Shown here piece after piece: positions 16,583-24,991 of a stretch of DNA of 40,552 bases. The stretch's first letter is position 1; the number at the start of each line of letters is the position of its first letter. The DNA lies in NCBI GenBank assembly GCA_903921785.1, contig CAIXRH010000064.1:1-40552 (forward strand), in the 5' to 3' direction. The notes under the pieces are model-generated. The model had not been told where the DNA came from. It did not search any database and was given only the letters and a program-made list of their open reading frames with translations. Source of the DNA: an uncultured Pseudomonadota bacterium (GTDB lineage Bacteria > Myxococcota_A > UBA796 > SXON01). A program made the position numbers and the translations under genes.

Positions 16583-16724
16583 TTTGACAAGCTAATTCGT
16601 GCGGACTTCGCGCGCGCCGGCGCCCCGCCTTCGTACCCGCACCGGATACGAGTATTTGGATTGTCAGCGGGGGGTTGACTTTCCCTGGACGGCGACCGAT
16701 CGGGGGCCGGGGCATGGTAGACAC

Positions 16725-17636
16725 GTGCTGTTCCTTATGCTCGCTTGTGCACCCGCGGACGAGACCGTCCTTGAGCCGGGCTGCGACCTGTGCGCGCTCA
16801 CCGATGCCAACCAGTACCGGCTCTCCGCGGAGCTCACCGCCGCCGAAGCGCTGCTCGCCCCTGGCAAAGACGTGGTGATCGACTTCGCGGGGCTCACGCA
16901 GGACCTCCAGGGCCACCCCGTGGACCCCGCGGTCGACATCGATCAGGTCTCCCTCCTGGCGTTCCGCAACCTGGCGCCGGCGGAGATCCGCGAGCGTCTG
17001 GTCAACGATGAGCTCCAGCAGTCCGACGTCGCAGGCTGGCTCACCGCCTACCCCACGGGCACCACCGTTCAGCTCTCCGGCTTCGGCACGAGCGGAAACA
17101 CGGTGGACGCGCCCGACTACTTCGTCGGCGGCACCACCTGGATGGTCATCCTCGCCCGCGACGAAGGCTCCACCGCCGCCTCCGTCGCGTTCTTGCTCCC
17201 CTCGGAGAGCGCCGCCGAGGAGAAGGTGATCGTGGACAACTCCACCAGCCGCCTCGCCGTGGATGTCGACCTCGCCGCGTTCGCGCCCGTGATCGTCGAG
17301 CCCGGCCGTACGGACGTCGTGCTCGACTGGTCGGCCGTGGAGACCGACGGCTTCGGCCACGAATTCGTACGCTCGACCGCCACCGAGCTGGCGCTCTACC
17401 GCTTCGACGAGACGCCTGAGGCGCTCTCTTCCGCCGCCCTCGACCTCGACGCGCTGGTGGATGAGTCCTGGACTCTCCAGCTCAACGGCCGGCCCGAGGC
17501 CACACTCGACGATCTCCGTGGTGAAACCGCGTTCACCGGAATCTCCACCGGTTCCACGTGGGTGATGATGCTGCGCGCAGCCGACAGCCTCAACCCCGCC
17601 CCGTATCTGCTCACCCGCCTCAAGGCCGCCCGGTGA
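16725..17636 (+). CDS. Predicted lipoprotein with ultra-short signal peptide
   Basis: From the GTG at 16725 the protein has 303 residues and begins VLFLMLAC, a seven-residue signal peptide ending in a lipobox. An ATG 126 nt upstream is in frame but would add a hydrophilic leader inside the divergent promoter region. The mature part has a CDLC pair and then two similar halves with a repeated pattern (VVIDFAGLTQDLQGHPVD and VVLDWSAVETDGFGHEFV), suggesting an internal duplication. No enzyme motif is visible; the two halves resemble beta domains. The stop codon overlaps the start of the next gene (GTGA), so the pair is cotranscribed and likely forms one surface unit. Confidence 0.75.
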   Translation: MLFLMLACAPADETVLEPGCDLCALTDANQYRLSAELTAAEALLAPGKDVVIDFAGLTQDLQGHPVDPAVDIDQVSLLAFRNLAPAEIRERLVNDELQQSDVAGWLTAYPTGTTVQLSGFGTSGNTVDAPDYFVGGTTWMVILARDEGSTAASVAFLLPSESAAEEKVIVDNSTSRLAVDVDLAAFAPVIVEPGRTDVVLDWSAVETDGFGHEFVRSTATELALYRFDETPEALSSAALDLDALVDESWTLQLNGRPEATLDDLRGETAFTGISTGSTWVMMLRAADSLNPAPYLLTRLKAAR

Positions 17637-19024
17637 TCCTGCTGCTCCTCGGTTGTGGCACCGTCGGTGCCCTCCCCTCGGACAGCGCCACCGCCGACAG
17701 CGACAGCGGCCCGGTCGACGCCGACTGCAGCAACGAAGCGGACGCGCACGTCGGCGGATCCGGGGTGGACACGGTGCCCGAGCTGCGCTGGACCGCGCCG
17801 GAAGGCGTCGCAGCCTGGGCGGAGTTCGACAACGGCGACGGGCTGACCCGCACCAGCCGGGTGGGGAGCACGGGTCCCGAACGCAGCGCCCTGCTCCTTG
17901 GCGTGCTCCCCGACGTTTCCTTCAACTGGCGGGTCTTCGTCAGCGACGCCGACGGCGCCCGCTGCGTCGGCGCCGGCACGGCCAGCAACGGCGCGCTGCC
18001 CGCTGGCGTGCCCGCGAGCGAAGGGACGGCCGCGAGCGGCGCCATCGACGGCTTCACCGCCGCGCCCATCCTCGTCCCCGGCGTCACCGACGAACAGTGG
18101 ATGATGATCTTCGACGGGCAGGCGCGCGTGATCTGGGCGAACCCGGTGAAGGGGGTCAACGGCACGATCTTCTCGACCGAGTTCGAGCGGGGGCAGGACG
18201 CCCTCCTCTTCCTGGTGCAGACCACCTCCGCCGACCTCGACGGCAGCATCCACCGCCTCAGCTTCAACGGCCAGCAGACCGTCGTGGCCACGGCTCCGGG
18301 CCTCCACACCGACTTCACGCAGCTCGGCGACGGCCGCTACGCCGGGTTGACCTGGGAGCTCCGCGACATCGGCAGCGACCGGGTGCTCGGCGACCACGTG
18401 GTCACCCTCGACGAGGGCGGGGCCACCACCGTGTGGAACGCCTTCGACGAAGAGCCGTACATCCCCTCCGACAAGTGGGAGGCCGGCTTCTACGTGCCGG
18501 ATCCGACCGCGCTCGACTGGAGCCACGTCAACAGCATCTCGTGGGACGAAGCGAGCGACGACCTGGTGATCACCGGCGCGGGCTACGACATGGTCGCGCG
18601 CCTCTCGGCGAGCACCGGGGAGACCCGGTGGCTCTTCGCCAACGGCATCGGGGACTATCCGGATACCGCCACCGTGAGCCTGTTTCCGCACGGGGCATCG
18701 ATCCTCCCCGATGGCGATGTGCTCCTGTTCAACCGCGGCGACTTCCTCCACGATCCCCTCCACACCTGCTCGTGGGTCAGCGAGGTCCATGTGGACACGG
18801 CCGCGACGACCGTGACCGAACGCAGCCGCCTCACGGGCGAGTCGTGCCTGCTCACGAGCTTCCTGGGCAACGCCGAGCGGATCGCCGACGATGTCACCTT
18901 TGTCGACTGGACCTCGGCCGGCCGCATCGATCAGCTCGCCGCCGATGGCACGTCCCTCTGGAATGTGTCGCTCAGCGCGGGTCGGGCGTTCGCCACCGCC
19001 GACTTCCGGGCGGCGGGCGAATAA
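17633..19024 (+). CDS. Arylsulfotransferase-like (ASST-type beta-propeller) lipoprotein
   Basis: From the GTG at 17633, which overlaps the previous stop codon, the protein has 463 residues. It starts VILLLLGC, again a seven-residue signal peptide, followed by a low-complexity Asp/Ser/Thr linker. The middle and C-terminal parts resemble bacterial arylsulfate sulfotransferases and related propellers: a propeller blade at ARVIWANP, then DWSHVNSISWDEASDDLVIT, STGETRWLF and FPHGASILPDGDVLLFNRGD. In true ASST enzymes a His in such loops transfers sulfate between phenols, and His residues occur here in the equivalent SHVN and PHGA positions. Activity is not certain, since many relatives are uncharacterised. 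The gene ends 10 nt from the convergent egtD stop codon. Confidence 0.78.
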   Translation: MILLLLGCGTVGALPSDSATADSDSGPVDADCSNEADAHVGGSGVDTVPELRWTAPEGVAAWAEFDNGDGLTRTSRVGSTGPERSALLLGVLPDVSFNWRVFVSDADGARCVGAGTASNGALPAGVPASEGTAASGAIDGFTAAPILVPGVTDEQWMMIFDGQARVIWANPVKGVNGTIFSTEFERGQDALLFLVQTTSADLDGSIHRLSFNGQQTVVATAPGLHTDFTQLGDGRYAGLTWELRDIGSDRVLGDHVVTLDEGGATTVWNAFDEEPYIPSDKWEAGFYVPDPTALDWSHVNSISWDEASDDLVITGAGYDMVARLSASTGETRWLFANGIGDYPDTATVSLFPHGASILPDGDVLLFNRGDFLHDPLHTCSWVSEVHVDTAATTVTERSRLTGESCLLTSFLGNAERIADDVTFVDWTSAGRIDQLAADGTSLWNVSLSAGRAFATADFRAAGE

Positions 19025-19034
19025 CGCCGCGAGA

Positions 19035-19961
19035 TCAGGCAGCCAGCAGCAGCACCGCGAAGCGGCTCCCCGCGTCCGTCCACGTTTGCCGAAGCTGGAA
19101 TCCGGCGCGCCCCGCGAGCGCCCCGAAGCCCGGGATGTCGTACTTGTAGGCGTTCTCGGTGTGGATCGTCTCACCCGCGGCCATCGAGAATCGTCGGCCG
19201 GCGACGTGGAACACCACCGCCTCGCGCGCCTGGAGGTGCATCTCGACCCGACCGAGCGCGGCGTCCACCCGGGAGAGATGCCCGAACTGGGCCAGCACGA
19301 AGTCGGCCGCATACCTTCGGTTGAGGTGGGCGAGCGCGTTCTTGTTGAAGGCCGCGGTGACCCCCTCGCGGTCGTCGTAGGCGCGGCGGAGCACCGCCGG
19401 GTCCTTCCAAAGATCCACGCCGATCAAGAAACGCCCGCCGGGACGCACGATCTCCCGCATGTTCGCCAGGAAGTGTACGGCGTCGTCGGGATCGAAGTTG
19501 CCGATGGTGGACCCGGGGAAGAACCCGATTCGCCGGCCCTCCGGGAGGGCTGGGAGCGTGAACGGCTCGTGGTAGTCCGCCTCGACGGCCATGACCGTCA
19601 CCTTCGGGAAGGCCTCTTCCAACCTCGACGCGCCCGCGGTGAGCGCCGTGACCGACACGTCGATGCCGACGTAGGCGACCGCGGGGAGATGCGCCAGGAG
19701 CGACGCAGCCTTCGCGCCGCTTCCGCAGCCCGGCTCCACCATCACCACCCGGGCGGCGCCGTCCGCCGCCGCCATCGCCATCTCGACCGCGTGCTCCCGA
19801 AAGATCTCCGCCTCTACCCGGGTGGGGTAGTAGTCCTCCACCGTGGTGATCCGGTCGAACAGCCCCGAGCCTGCCTCGTCGTAGAACAAGGTCGGAGGCA
19901 GGGTCTTCGGGGACGAGGCGAGGCCGTGGAGCACCACCCGCAAGAGGCGATCGTCGGTCAT
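19035..19961 (-). CDS. egtD: L-histidine N(alpha)-methyltransferase EgtD
   Basis: This protein trimethylates histidine to hercynine with S-adenosylmethionine, the first step of ergothioneine synthesis. Family blocks are TLPPTLFYDEAGSGLFDRIT near the start, YYPTR, MVEPGCGSGAKA as the SAM loop, FFPGSTIGNF, and the C-terminal HTENAYKY. I chose the ATG at 19961 (308 residues) because GGAG lies 5 nt before it. An ATG at 19991 would add ten residues and overlap the egtB stop codon by 8 nt. The gene follows egtB in the same direction, so hercynine production and its oxidation partner are coexpressed. Confidence 0.95.
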   Translation of the reverse strand: MTDDRLLRVVLHGLASSPKTLPPTLFYDEAGSGLFDRITTVEDYYPTRVEAEIFREHAVEMAMAAADGAARVVMVEPGCGSGAKAASLLAHLPAVAYVGIDVSVTALTAGASRLEEAFPKVTVMAVEADYHEPFTLPALPEGRRIGFFPGSTIGNFDPDDAVHFLANMREIVRPGGRFLIGVDLWKDPAVLRRAYDDREGVTAAFNKNALAHLNRRYAADFVLAQFGHLSRVDAALGRVEMHLQAREAVVFHVAGRRFSMAAGETIHTENAYKYDIPGFGALAGRAGFQLRQTWTDAGSRFAVLLLAA

Positions 19962-19983
19962 CGCGGCTCCGTTCGCGGGGAGC

Positions 19984-21219
19984 TCAGACATCCTGGGCCA
20001 GCCGCACCCCGGTGAACTGCCACCGGTCCTTGGGGTAGAAGAAGTTCCGGTACGAAGTCCGCGAATGCGATCGCGGGGTAGCGCACGAGGCGCCTCGGAG
20101 CACCATCTGGCTCACCATGAACTTGCCGTTGTACTCGCCGAACGCCCCCTCGGCCGCGCGGTAGCCCGGGTAGGGGGAGTACGCCGAGGCGGTCCATTGC
20201 CAGGCGTCGCCGAAGCCCTGGCGGAGCCCCGGCGCGTCACCAGCGGGGCTCGGGTGCCACTGCCGCCCCTCCACGAACGGGCCGTCGTCGGCGCGGAGGG
20301 CGGAGAACGCGAACTCCCACTCGGCCTCGGTGGGCAGACGGGCGCCGGCCCAGCGAGCGAAGGCGTCCGCCTCGAAGCAGGAGACGTGCACCACGGGCTC
20401 GTCGGGGCCGCGCTTCCGGAGGCCGGAGAGGGTGAAGTGGGCGTCGCCTTCCCAGTACAGCGGCGCGCGGATGTCGGTCGCGGTTCGCCACGCCCACCCC
20501 TCGGAGAGCCACAAAAGCGGCCGGTCATAGCCGCCATCGGCGATGAACGACTCCCACTCGGCGACGGTGACGAGTCGGTCTGCGAGGCGGAACCGTTCCA
20601 GCCAAGCCTTGTGGCGGGGGCCCTCGTTATCGAACGAAAACCCCGGACCCGTGGTGCCGATCTCCACCAGACCCTGCGGGAACTCCACCCAGCCGGGCGT
20701 ACGCGCAGCCGGGGCCACGATCGGCGCGGGGGCTCGGTAGGCCGGGCGAAGGGGGTTGGCCGCGAGGTGATGTTTCAGATCCGTGAGGATGAGCTCCTGG
20801 TGCTGCTGCTCGTGGTGGAGCCCGAGCTCCATCGCGCCCGCCGCCGCGTGCCACGCCTCCGCCGACGCGGTGGCCGCAAAGTTCGCGAGCTGCTCGTCCA
20901 CCGCCACGCGCCAGGCGATCACCTCCGCCAGGGAAGGCCGGGAGAGGTCGCCGCGACGCGGCCGGGCGTGACGCGGGCCGACGGACTCATAGTAGGAGTT
21001 GAACAGGAAGGACCAACCCGGGTTGTACGGGGCCAGCCCCGCGTGAGGGCCAAGCACGAACGCCTCGAAGAACCAGGTCGTGTGCGCGAGGTGCCACTTC
21101 ACGGGACTGGCGTCGGGCATCGACTGGACCTGACAGTCTTCGCCGGAGAGCCCGTCGGCGAGCGCCACGGTCGCGTTGCGTACAGCGAGGAGGCTCGCCG
21201 CCAGCGTTTCCCGGTCCAT
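19984..21219 (-). CDS. egtB: Ergothioneine biosynthesis protein EgtB (sulfoxide synthase)
   Basis: This 411-residue non-heme iron enzyme joins a thiol donor to hercynine with oxygen. It has the two expected parts: an N-terminal DinB-like helical domain with iron ligands in WHLAHTTWFFE (His43/His46) and LHHEQQHQEL (His136/His140), and a C-terminal formylglycine-generating-enzyme fold (RLPTEAEWEFA, GDAWQWTASAYSPYPGY, GEYNGKFM, RNFFYPKDRWQFTGVRLA). No egtA, egtC or egtE is present. Members of this type may use cysteine or gamma-glutamylcysteine; the sequence does not let me decide. It sits just upstream of egtD. Confidence 0.96.
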   Translation of the reverse strand: MDRETLAASLLAVRNATVALADGLSGEDCQVQSMPDASPVKWHLAHTTWFFEAFVLGPHAGLAPYNPGWSFLFNSYYESVGPRHARPRRGDLSRPSLAEVIAWRVAVDEQLANFAATASAEAWHAAAGAMELGLHHEQQHQELILTDLKHHLAANPLRPAYRAPAPIVAPAARTPGWVEFPQGLVEIGTTGPGFSFDNEGPRHKAWLERFRLADRLVTVAEWESFIADGGYDRPLLWLSEGWAWRTATDIRAPLYWEGDAHFTLSGLRKRGPDEPVVHVSCFEADAFARWAGARLPTEAEWEFAFSALRADDGPFVEGRQWHPSPAGDAPGLRQGFGDAWQWTASAYSPYPGYRAAEGAFGEYNGKFMVSQMVLRGASCATPRSHSRTSYRNFFYPKDRWQFTGVRLAQDV

Positions 21220-21304
21220 GCCCGCCTCGGTGGTCGGCGTCTAACGTGCCCGTGAAGGGCGAACACGGAGGATCCGTGCCGCGGCGAGCGCCCCCCGGAT
21301 CGAC

Positions 21305-22333
21305 CTACACCGGAAAGGCAACCCGGCCGGGGTCCCACGTAGCCCAGGTCTCCGGCGGGACGGCGGCGCTGCGCACCTGGCCCCACCACCCGGTGAGCTT
21401 GAGCTCGCCGGAGAGCAGCGCCGCCTGGATGCTGGACAGGCAGCGGTGGCCGTACACCGCAAGCGCCGGCTCGGGACGCCCGTCGACCAGCGGATAGACC
21501 AGGTCGGCCGTGGGGGAACCGGACGCCAGAAGTCCGCGGAGCAGGGCGACGGGCGCCGCGTGATGGCGGGCACCGACCAGGAGCACCTCGGGCGTGTCGC
21601 CGGAGGCGAGGCCGGTGAACAGCGCTCCGAGGAGACCGAGCTGCGGCCGTAGATCGCCGACGACGCGTACGCGCCCGGTCAAGGACGCGGCGGAGACCGC
21701 GACCGCCGGCGCGGCCACCACCAACGCCGGCGCGTCCAGCTCACGCGAGAGCCGCTCGGCCACCGACACCGTCGCCGCGAGCCCCTCGGCCTCCGCCACC
21801 GGCAGGACCAACGTCGGCCGGCGCGGCGGAGCGGCGACGCCAAAGCGCGCCCACACCCACTCCGCCACCGCCGCTGCGTCGCCCAACGGCAGTACCGGCA
21901 GCTCCGTCGCCACCGCAACGTCGCTCGCCCAGGCGATGACGTGCTTGGGCGGCGCCCACCCCTCCGTGGAAGGACCGCCTTCGCGGTGGACCCGGATCGT
22001 CGGGAGCCCCGAGCCGCGGAAGCCCTCGGCGAGCACGAGGTCGGCGTCGCCAAGGAGGCGCTGCACCACGTGGACCAGAGAGACCTCGCCTTCGAGGCGC
22101 TGAAACAGGGCGAGGCGCTCGGCGCTGAGCACGGCGACGCAACCGGCGCCCGCCTCCGAGAACCGCCAGGAGTCTTTGCCCGGCTTGTCGAGCACCAGTC
22201 GGTGCGCGTCGGACTTCAGCACCCCGATCCGTAGTCCCCGGCCGACAAGCTCGCGGATCACGCCTTCGAGGAGGGTCGTCTTCCCGGTGCCGGAGGGAGC
22301 GGCGAAGGCGACGATCGGCGGCAGGCGCGACAT
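21305..22333 (-). CDS. MobB-type GTP-binding protein fused to a degenerate MobA-like domain
   Basis: This 342-residue protein has two domains. Residues 1-165 are MobB, a GTP-binding adaptor of molybdenum cofactor guanylylation, with P-loop APSGTGKTTLLE (12-23), the KSDAHRL block and LVLAEGFRGSGLPTI. Residues 170-342 follow the MobA fold order (GLLGALFTGLASGDTPEVLLVG, then YPLVDGRPEPALAVYG and the WDPGRV end). They lack the canonical nucleotide-binding start L-A-G-G-x-S-x-R-M-G-x-D-K and the D-x-P metal motif. No other molybdenum cofactor gene is in the window. It may support bis-MGD assembly with the MobA part serving as a scaffold; that is an inference. Confidence 0.8.
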   Translation of the reverse strand: MSRLPPIVAFAAPSGTGKTTLLEGVIRELVGRGLRIGVLKSDAHRLVLDKPGKDSWRFSEAGAGCVAVLSAERLALFQRLEGEVSLVHVVQRLLGDADLVLAEGFRGSGLPTIRVHREGGPSTEGWAPPKHVIAWASDVAVATELPVLPLGDAAAVAEWVWARFGVAAPPRRPTLVLPVAEAEGLAATVSVAERLSRELDAPALVVAAPAVAVSAASLTGRVRVVGDLRPQLGLLGALFTGLASGDTPEVLLVGARHHAAPVALLRGLLASGSPTADLVYPLVDGRPEPALAVYGHRCLSSIQAALLSGELKLTGWWGQVRSAAVPPETWATWDPGRVAFPV

Positions 22334-22366
22334 GGGCGCCGGCTAATCCGGCGCAAGCCGCGCCGC

Positions 22367-23662
22367 CTACGCCGCCGGGACCAGCTTGCTGCCGCGCCAC
22401 AACAGCGCGGCTGCCGCGATGCAGCACAGCGGGGCCACCATCAGCGCGTCGCGGGCGGCCATGGGCACCGCAGCGCCGCCGAGCATGTCCGCCAGCTGCC
22501 CGGTGAGCGGGGGCGCGATGCCGTAGCCGACGAGGTTGACCACGAAGAGATAGGCGCCGACCGCGAGGCCGCGCTGCGCGGGCCCGGCGATCGTCACCAC
22601 GTCCGCGGCGGCGGGGCCCAGCCAGGCGAGACCGAGCCCGAGCAGCAGCACGTACGCGGCGAACATCACCGGGAGGCTGCCGCTGTGCAGCAAGACGAGC
22701 CAGAGCGGGGCGCAGGCCATCGCGAGCACCGCGGAGAAGCGCATCCGCCCGCCCGGGTGGTGGGCGCGCCAGCGGTCGCCGAACCAGCCGCCGAAGGCCG
22801 TGGCCAGGCCGCCGGCGAAGAGGCTGCCGAAGCCGCCGAGGAGACCGATGTCGGTCTTCGCCACCCCGAAGCCCAGCTCCAAGAGCTTGGGCACCCAGAT
22901 GGAGAGCGAGTAGCTGGCGGCGGCGAACAACGCGTACCCGGCGACGTGCCAGCGGAACGCCGGCGCGCCGATCACCCCTCGCCAGTCCGCGGGGACCGGC
23001 GTCGCGGCGGCCGGGGTGGTGCGGGCCGGCTCGGGGAGCATCCACACGAGCACCGCGAGCGCCACGCCAGGGAAACCAAGGAAGTAGAACGCCTGCCGCC
23101 ATCCGTAAGCCTGCCCGATCCAGCTCCCCAGGAAGAACGCGGCCGCGGCACCGAGCGGCACACCAGCGCAGTAGATCGACTGCACCGTGGCACGGCGGCG
23201 GGGCGGAAACCAGTCGGCCAGCAAGGAAAGCGCGGCCGGGCCGAGGCTGGCCTCCCCGATCCCGACCATCACGCGGCAGGCGAACAACGTCCAGAAGTCG
23301 TGGGCGAGGCCGGTGAGCCCGGAGAAGAGGCTCCAGGTGAACAGCCCCGCGGCGATCATCTTGGTGCGCGGCACGCGGTCGGCGAGGCGGCCGAAGGGCA
23401 CCCCAAGGAGCGTGTAGAAGATCACGAAGGAGGTGGTGCCGAGGAACGCCAGCTCGCGGTCCCCGAGGGCGAACTCCGTCTTGATCGCCCCGAACTGCAT
23501 GAGGATCAGGTTGCGGTCGAGGAAGTTGAAGACGTACACCAGCCCGAGGAGGGCGAGGCCACGGATCGCGGCCGGGTCGGTCGCGGCTTCCATCGGCGCA
23601 GCGCCCATGCTGTGCTGCGGCGCAGCGGTAGGCATCGCGGGGGCGGCGAGGGTGGTGGACAT
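22367..23662 (-). CDS. Spinster-like MFS transporter
   Basis: From the ATG at 23662, which has GGAG 6 nt upstream, this protein has 431 residues and about twelve membrane helices. The first helix contains VYVFNFLDRNLILM, characteristic of the Spinster/MFS_1 subgroup. The loop 2-3 motif is GVPFGRLADRVPRTKMI, and helix 4 has RVMVGIGEASLGPAALSLLADWFPP. A 35-residue hydrophilic N-terminal extension precedes helix 1. The substrate is unknown; relatives carry lipids, organic acids or amino-acid derivatives. The mobB-like gene follows after 33 nt, then egtB and egtD on the same strand, so cotranscription is possible. Confidence 0.9.
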   Translation of the reverse strand: MSTTLAAPAMPTAAPQHSMGAAPMEAATDPAAIRGLALLGLVYVFNFLDRNLILMQFGAIKTEFALGDRELAFLGTTSFVIFYTLLGVPFGRLADRVPRTKMIAAGLFTWSLFSGLTGLAHDFWTLFACRVMVGIGEASLGPAALSLLADWFPPRRRATVQSIYCAGVPLGAAAAFFLGSWIGQAYGWRQAFYFLGFPGVALAVLVWMLPEPARTTPAAATPVPADWRGVIGAPAFRWHVAGYALFAAASYSLSIWVPKLLELGFGVAKTDIGLLGGFGSLFAGGLATAFGGWFGDRWRAHHPGGRMRFSAVLAMACAPLWLVLLHSGSLPVMFAAYVLLLGLGLAWLGPAAADVVTIAGPAQRGLAVGAYLFVVNLVGYGIAPPLTGQLADMLGGAAVPMAARDALMVAPLCCIAAAALLWRGSKLVPAA

Positions 23663-23686
23663 CCGAAGCTCCAGGGGCGCCCGCAC

Positions 23687-23713
23687 GCTATCGTGCATGC
23701 TGCGCTGCGTCAA
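23687..23713 (-). promoter_or_regulatory. Possible promoter/operator of the MFS gene
   Basis: On the minus strand TTGACG (23713-23708) is followed after 15 nt by GATAGC. The latter lies inside a palindrome, GCACG-ATAG-CGTGC. Position upstream of the GGAG-led ATG is right, but spacing is short. This is a weak prediction. Confidence 0.3.
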
Positions 23714-23778
23714 GACGTCACGCCGCAATGCAGTACGCGCCCCGTGCCGCAGGGTCGGGCGGGCCTTCAGGTCGTGCG

Positions 23779-23840
23779 CTCGGCCTCCTTGGCTCGCCGC
23801 CGGTGGCTCCTCGACCGCCGACCTGGCCGGGTGGCAGGGC
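23779..23840 (+). repeat. Dispersed intergenic repeat, family B copy
   Basis: It contains TTGGCTCGCCGCCGG followed by TGGCTCCTCGACCGCCGACC and closely matches the minus-strand copy at 14690-14735. It lies between the MFS gene start and the lipoprotein stop at 23882. Confidence 0.7.
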
Positions 23841-23881
23841 GGTATGGCGCCGCCAGCCCGTGGACAGGTAAGCCGAAGTCC

Positions 23882-24901
23882 CTACCGCCACCCCTCGACG
23901 ATCACCTCGTCGCGCACCAGCGGCGACGCGAAGCTCACGCCCCACTCCGCAGCGTTCCACCCCGCACGATCGACGGGCTGGAGCTGCGGCTCCGGCACGG
24001 CTGCACAGCCGTCGGTGACGTAGAACCAGGCGCGCAACAGATGCTCCGGGACCGGCTCGATGACCAGCGAGCTGAACTCGACCTGCGGGTACACGGTCAT
24101 CCACTCCGCGGCAGGGAAGCTCGGGTCCCAGGCGTCGGAGAAGTCTTCGATCTCACTGGGGAAGAAGCCGAGGCCGGCCATCGCGTCCTCGATGCTGGCC
24201 TGCGCGAGGTCGCCCCGGACACACCACCCGGCCTCCGTCTGGAAGCGCTCCACCGGCCAGCGGAGCTCGTAGAACAAGTAGTCCCGCGCGCCCTGGGGCG
24301 TCGCGAGCCGGCCATCCGGGAACGCCCGGACCCGCCAGCCGTCCGCGGGGTACAGCGGGTCCGTCTCCGTGAGGCGCCGCGCGGGAACGCTGACGCGGAC
24401 GTTCATCGGCCGCGTCGGGTAGAGGTAGACGTTCGGCTTGTCGACCTGGGCTTCGTACCCCAGCTCCACGAGCGCCTCGGTGGCGCAGACGTCTGTGCCG
24501 GTGATGTCCACCGCGGCGCAGCCCGACCAGCCGCCGCCCGCGACCACCTCCACGCCGTAGCTCCCCGGCTCTACGGTCGCGTCGAAGTGATCGTCGACCA
24601 CGTCGCCGCCGGTGACGGTCTCGCCGTACCAGGTTGAGCCGGTGTCAACGTTGATGCACGCGGTTTGATCGGCCGCGATCGTGGCGACGAAGGCGGTGCC
24701 ACCGAGGGGCGCTTCGCCGGGGCGGCTCACGGTGACGCAGAGGTTGCCGGTCGGGCTCCAGGTTCCGGTATCCCCCGTGTCGGCGGTGTCCGCGGTGTCC
24801 CCCGTGTCGGCGGGGTTGCCGGTGTCGGTGGCCGTCCCGGTGGGGCTCGACGTGGCGCAGGCGGCGAGGAGGGCGACGGTGAACGGGAGGAGACGTTCCA
24901 T
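23882..24901 (-). CDS. Predicted lipoprotein with KPxxYLYP domain
   Basis: The ATG at 24901 begins a classic lipoprotein signal peptide (MERLLPFTVALLAAC), followed by a Thr/Asp/Gly repeat linker typical of this genome's surface proteins. The protein has 339 residues. After a Cys-containing beta domain (about residues 50-150) comes KPNVYLYPTRP and a C-terminal region with DYLFYELRWP, GWCVRGD and an aromatic-rich end. I have seen the KPxxYLYP module in unannotated exported proteins of many phyla; its function is unknown to me. It diverges from the exported protein at 24992 and is probably monocistronic. The open frame continues upstream only as a GC artefact. Confidence 0.8.
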   Translation of the reverse strand: MERLLPFTVALLAACATSSPTGTATDTGNPADTGDTADTADTGDTGTWSPTGNLCVTVSRPGEAPLGGTAFVATIAADQTACINVDTGSTWYGETVTGGDVVDDHFDATVEPGSYGVEVVAGGGWSGCAAVDITGTDVCATEALVELGYEAQVDKPNVYLYPTRPMNVRVSVPARRLTETDPLYPADGWRVRAFPDGRLATPQGARDYLFYELRWPVERFQTEAGWCVRGDLAQASIEDAMAGLGFFPSEIEDFSDAWDPSFPAAEWMTVYPQVEFSSLVIEPVPEHLLRAWFYVTDGCAAVPEPQLQPVDRAGWNAAEWGVSFASPLVRDEVIVEGWR

Positions 24902-24991
24902 GCGCTCAACATAGCCACGCGCCGCGCCGGCCGCGCGTCGATGTCGCGGCAGGAGCGTGGGCTGCCGCGTCCGGAGAGGGTACGTACGGCC

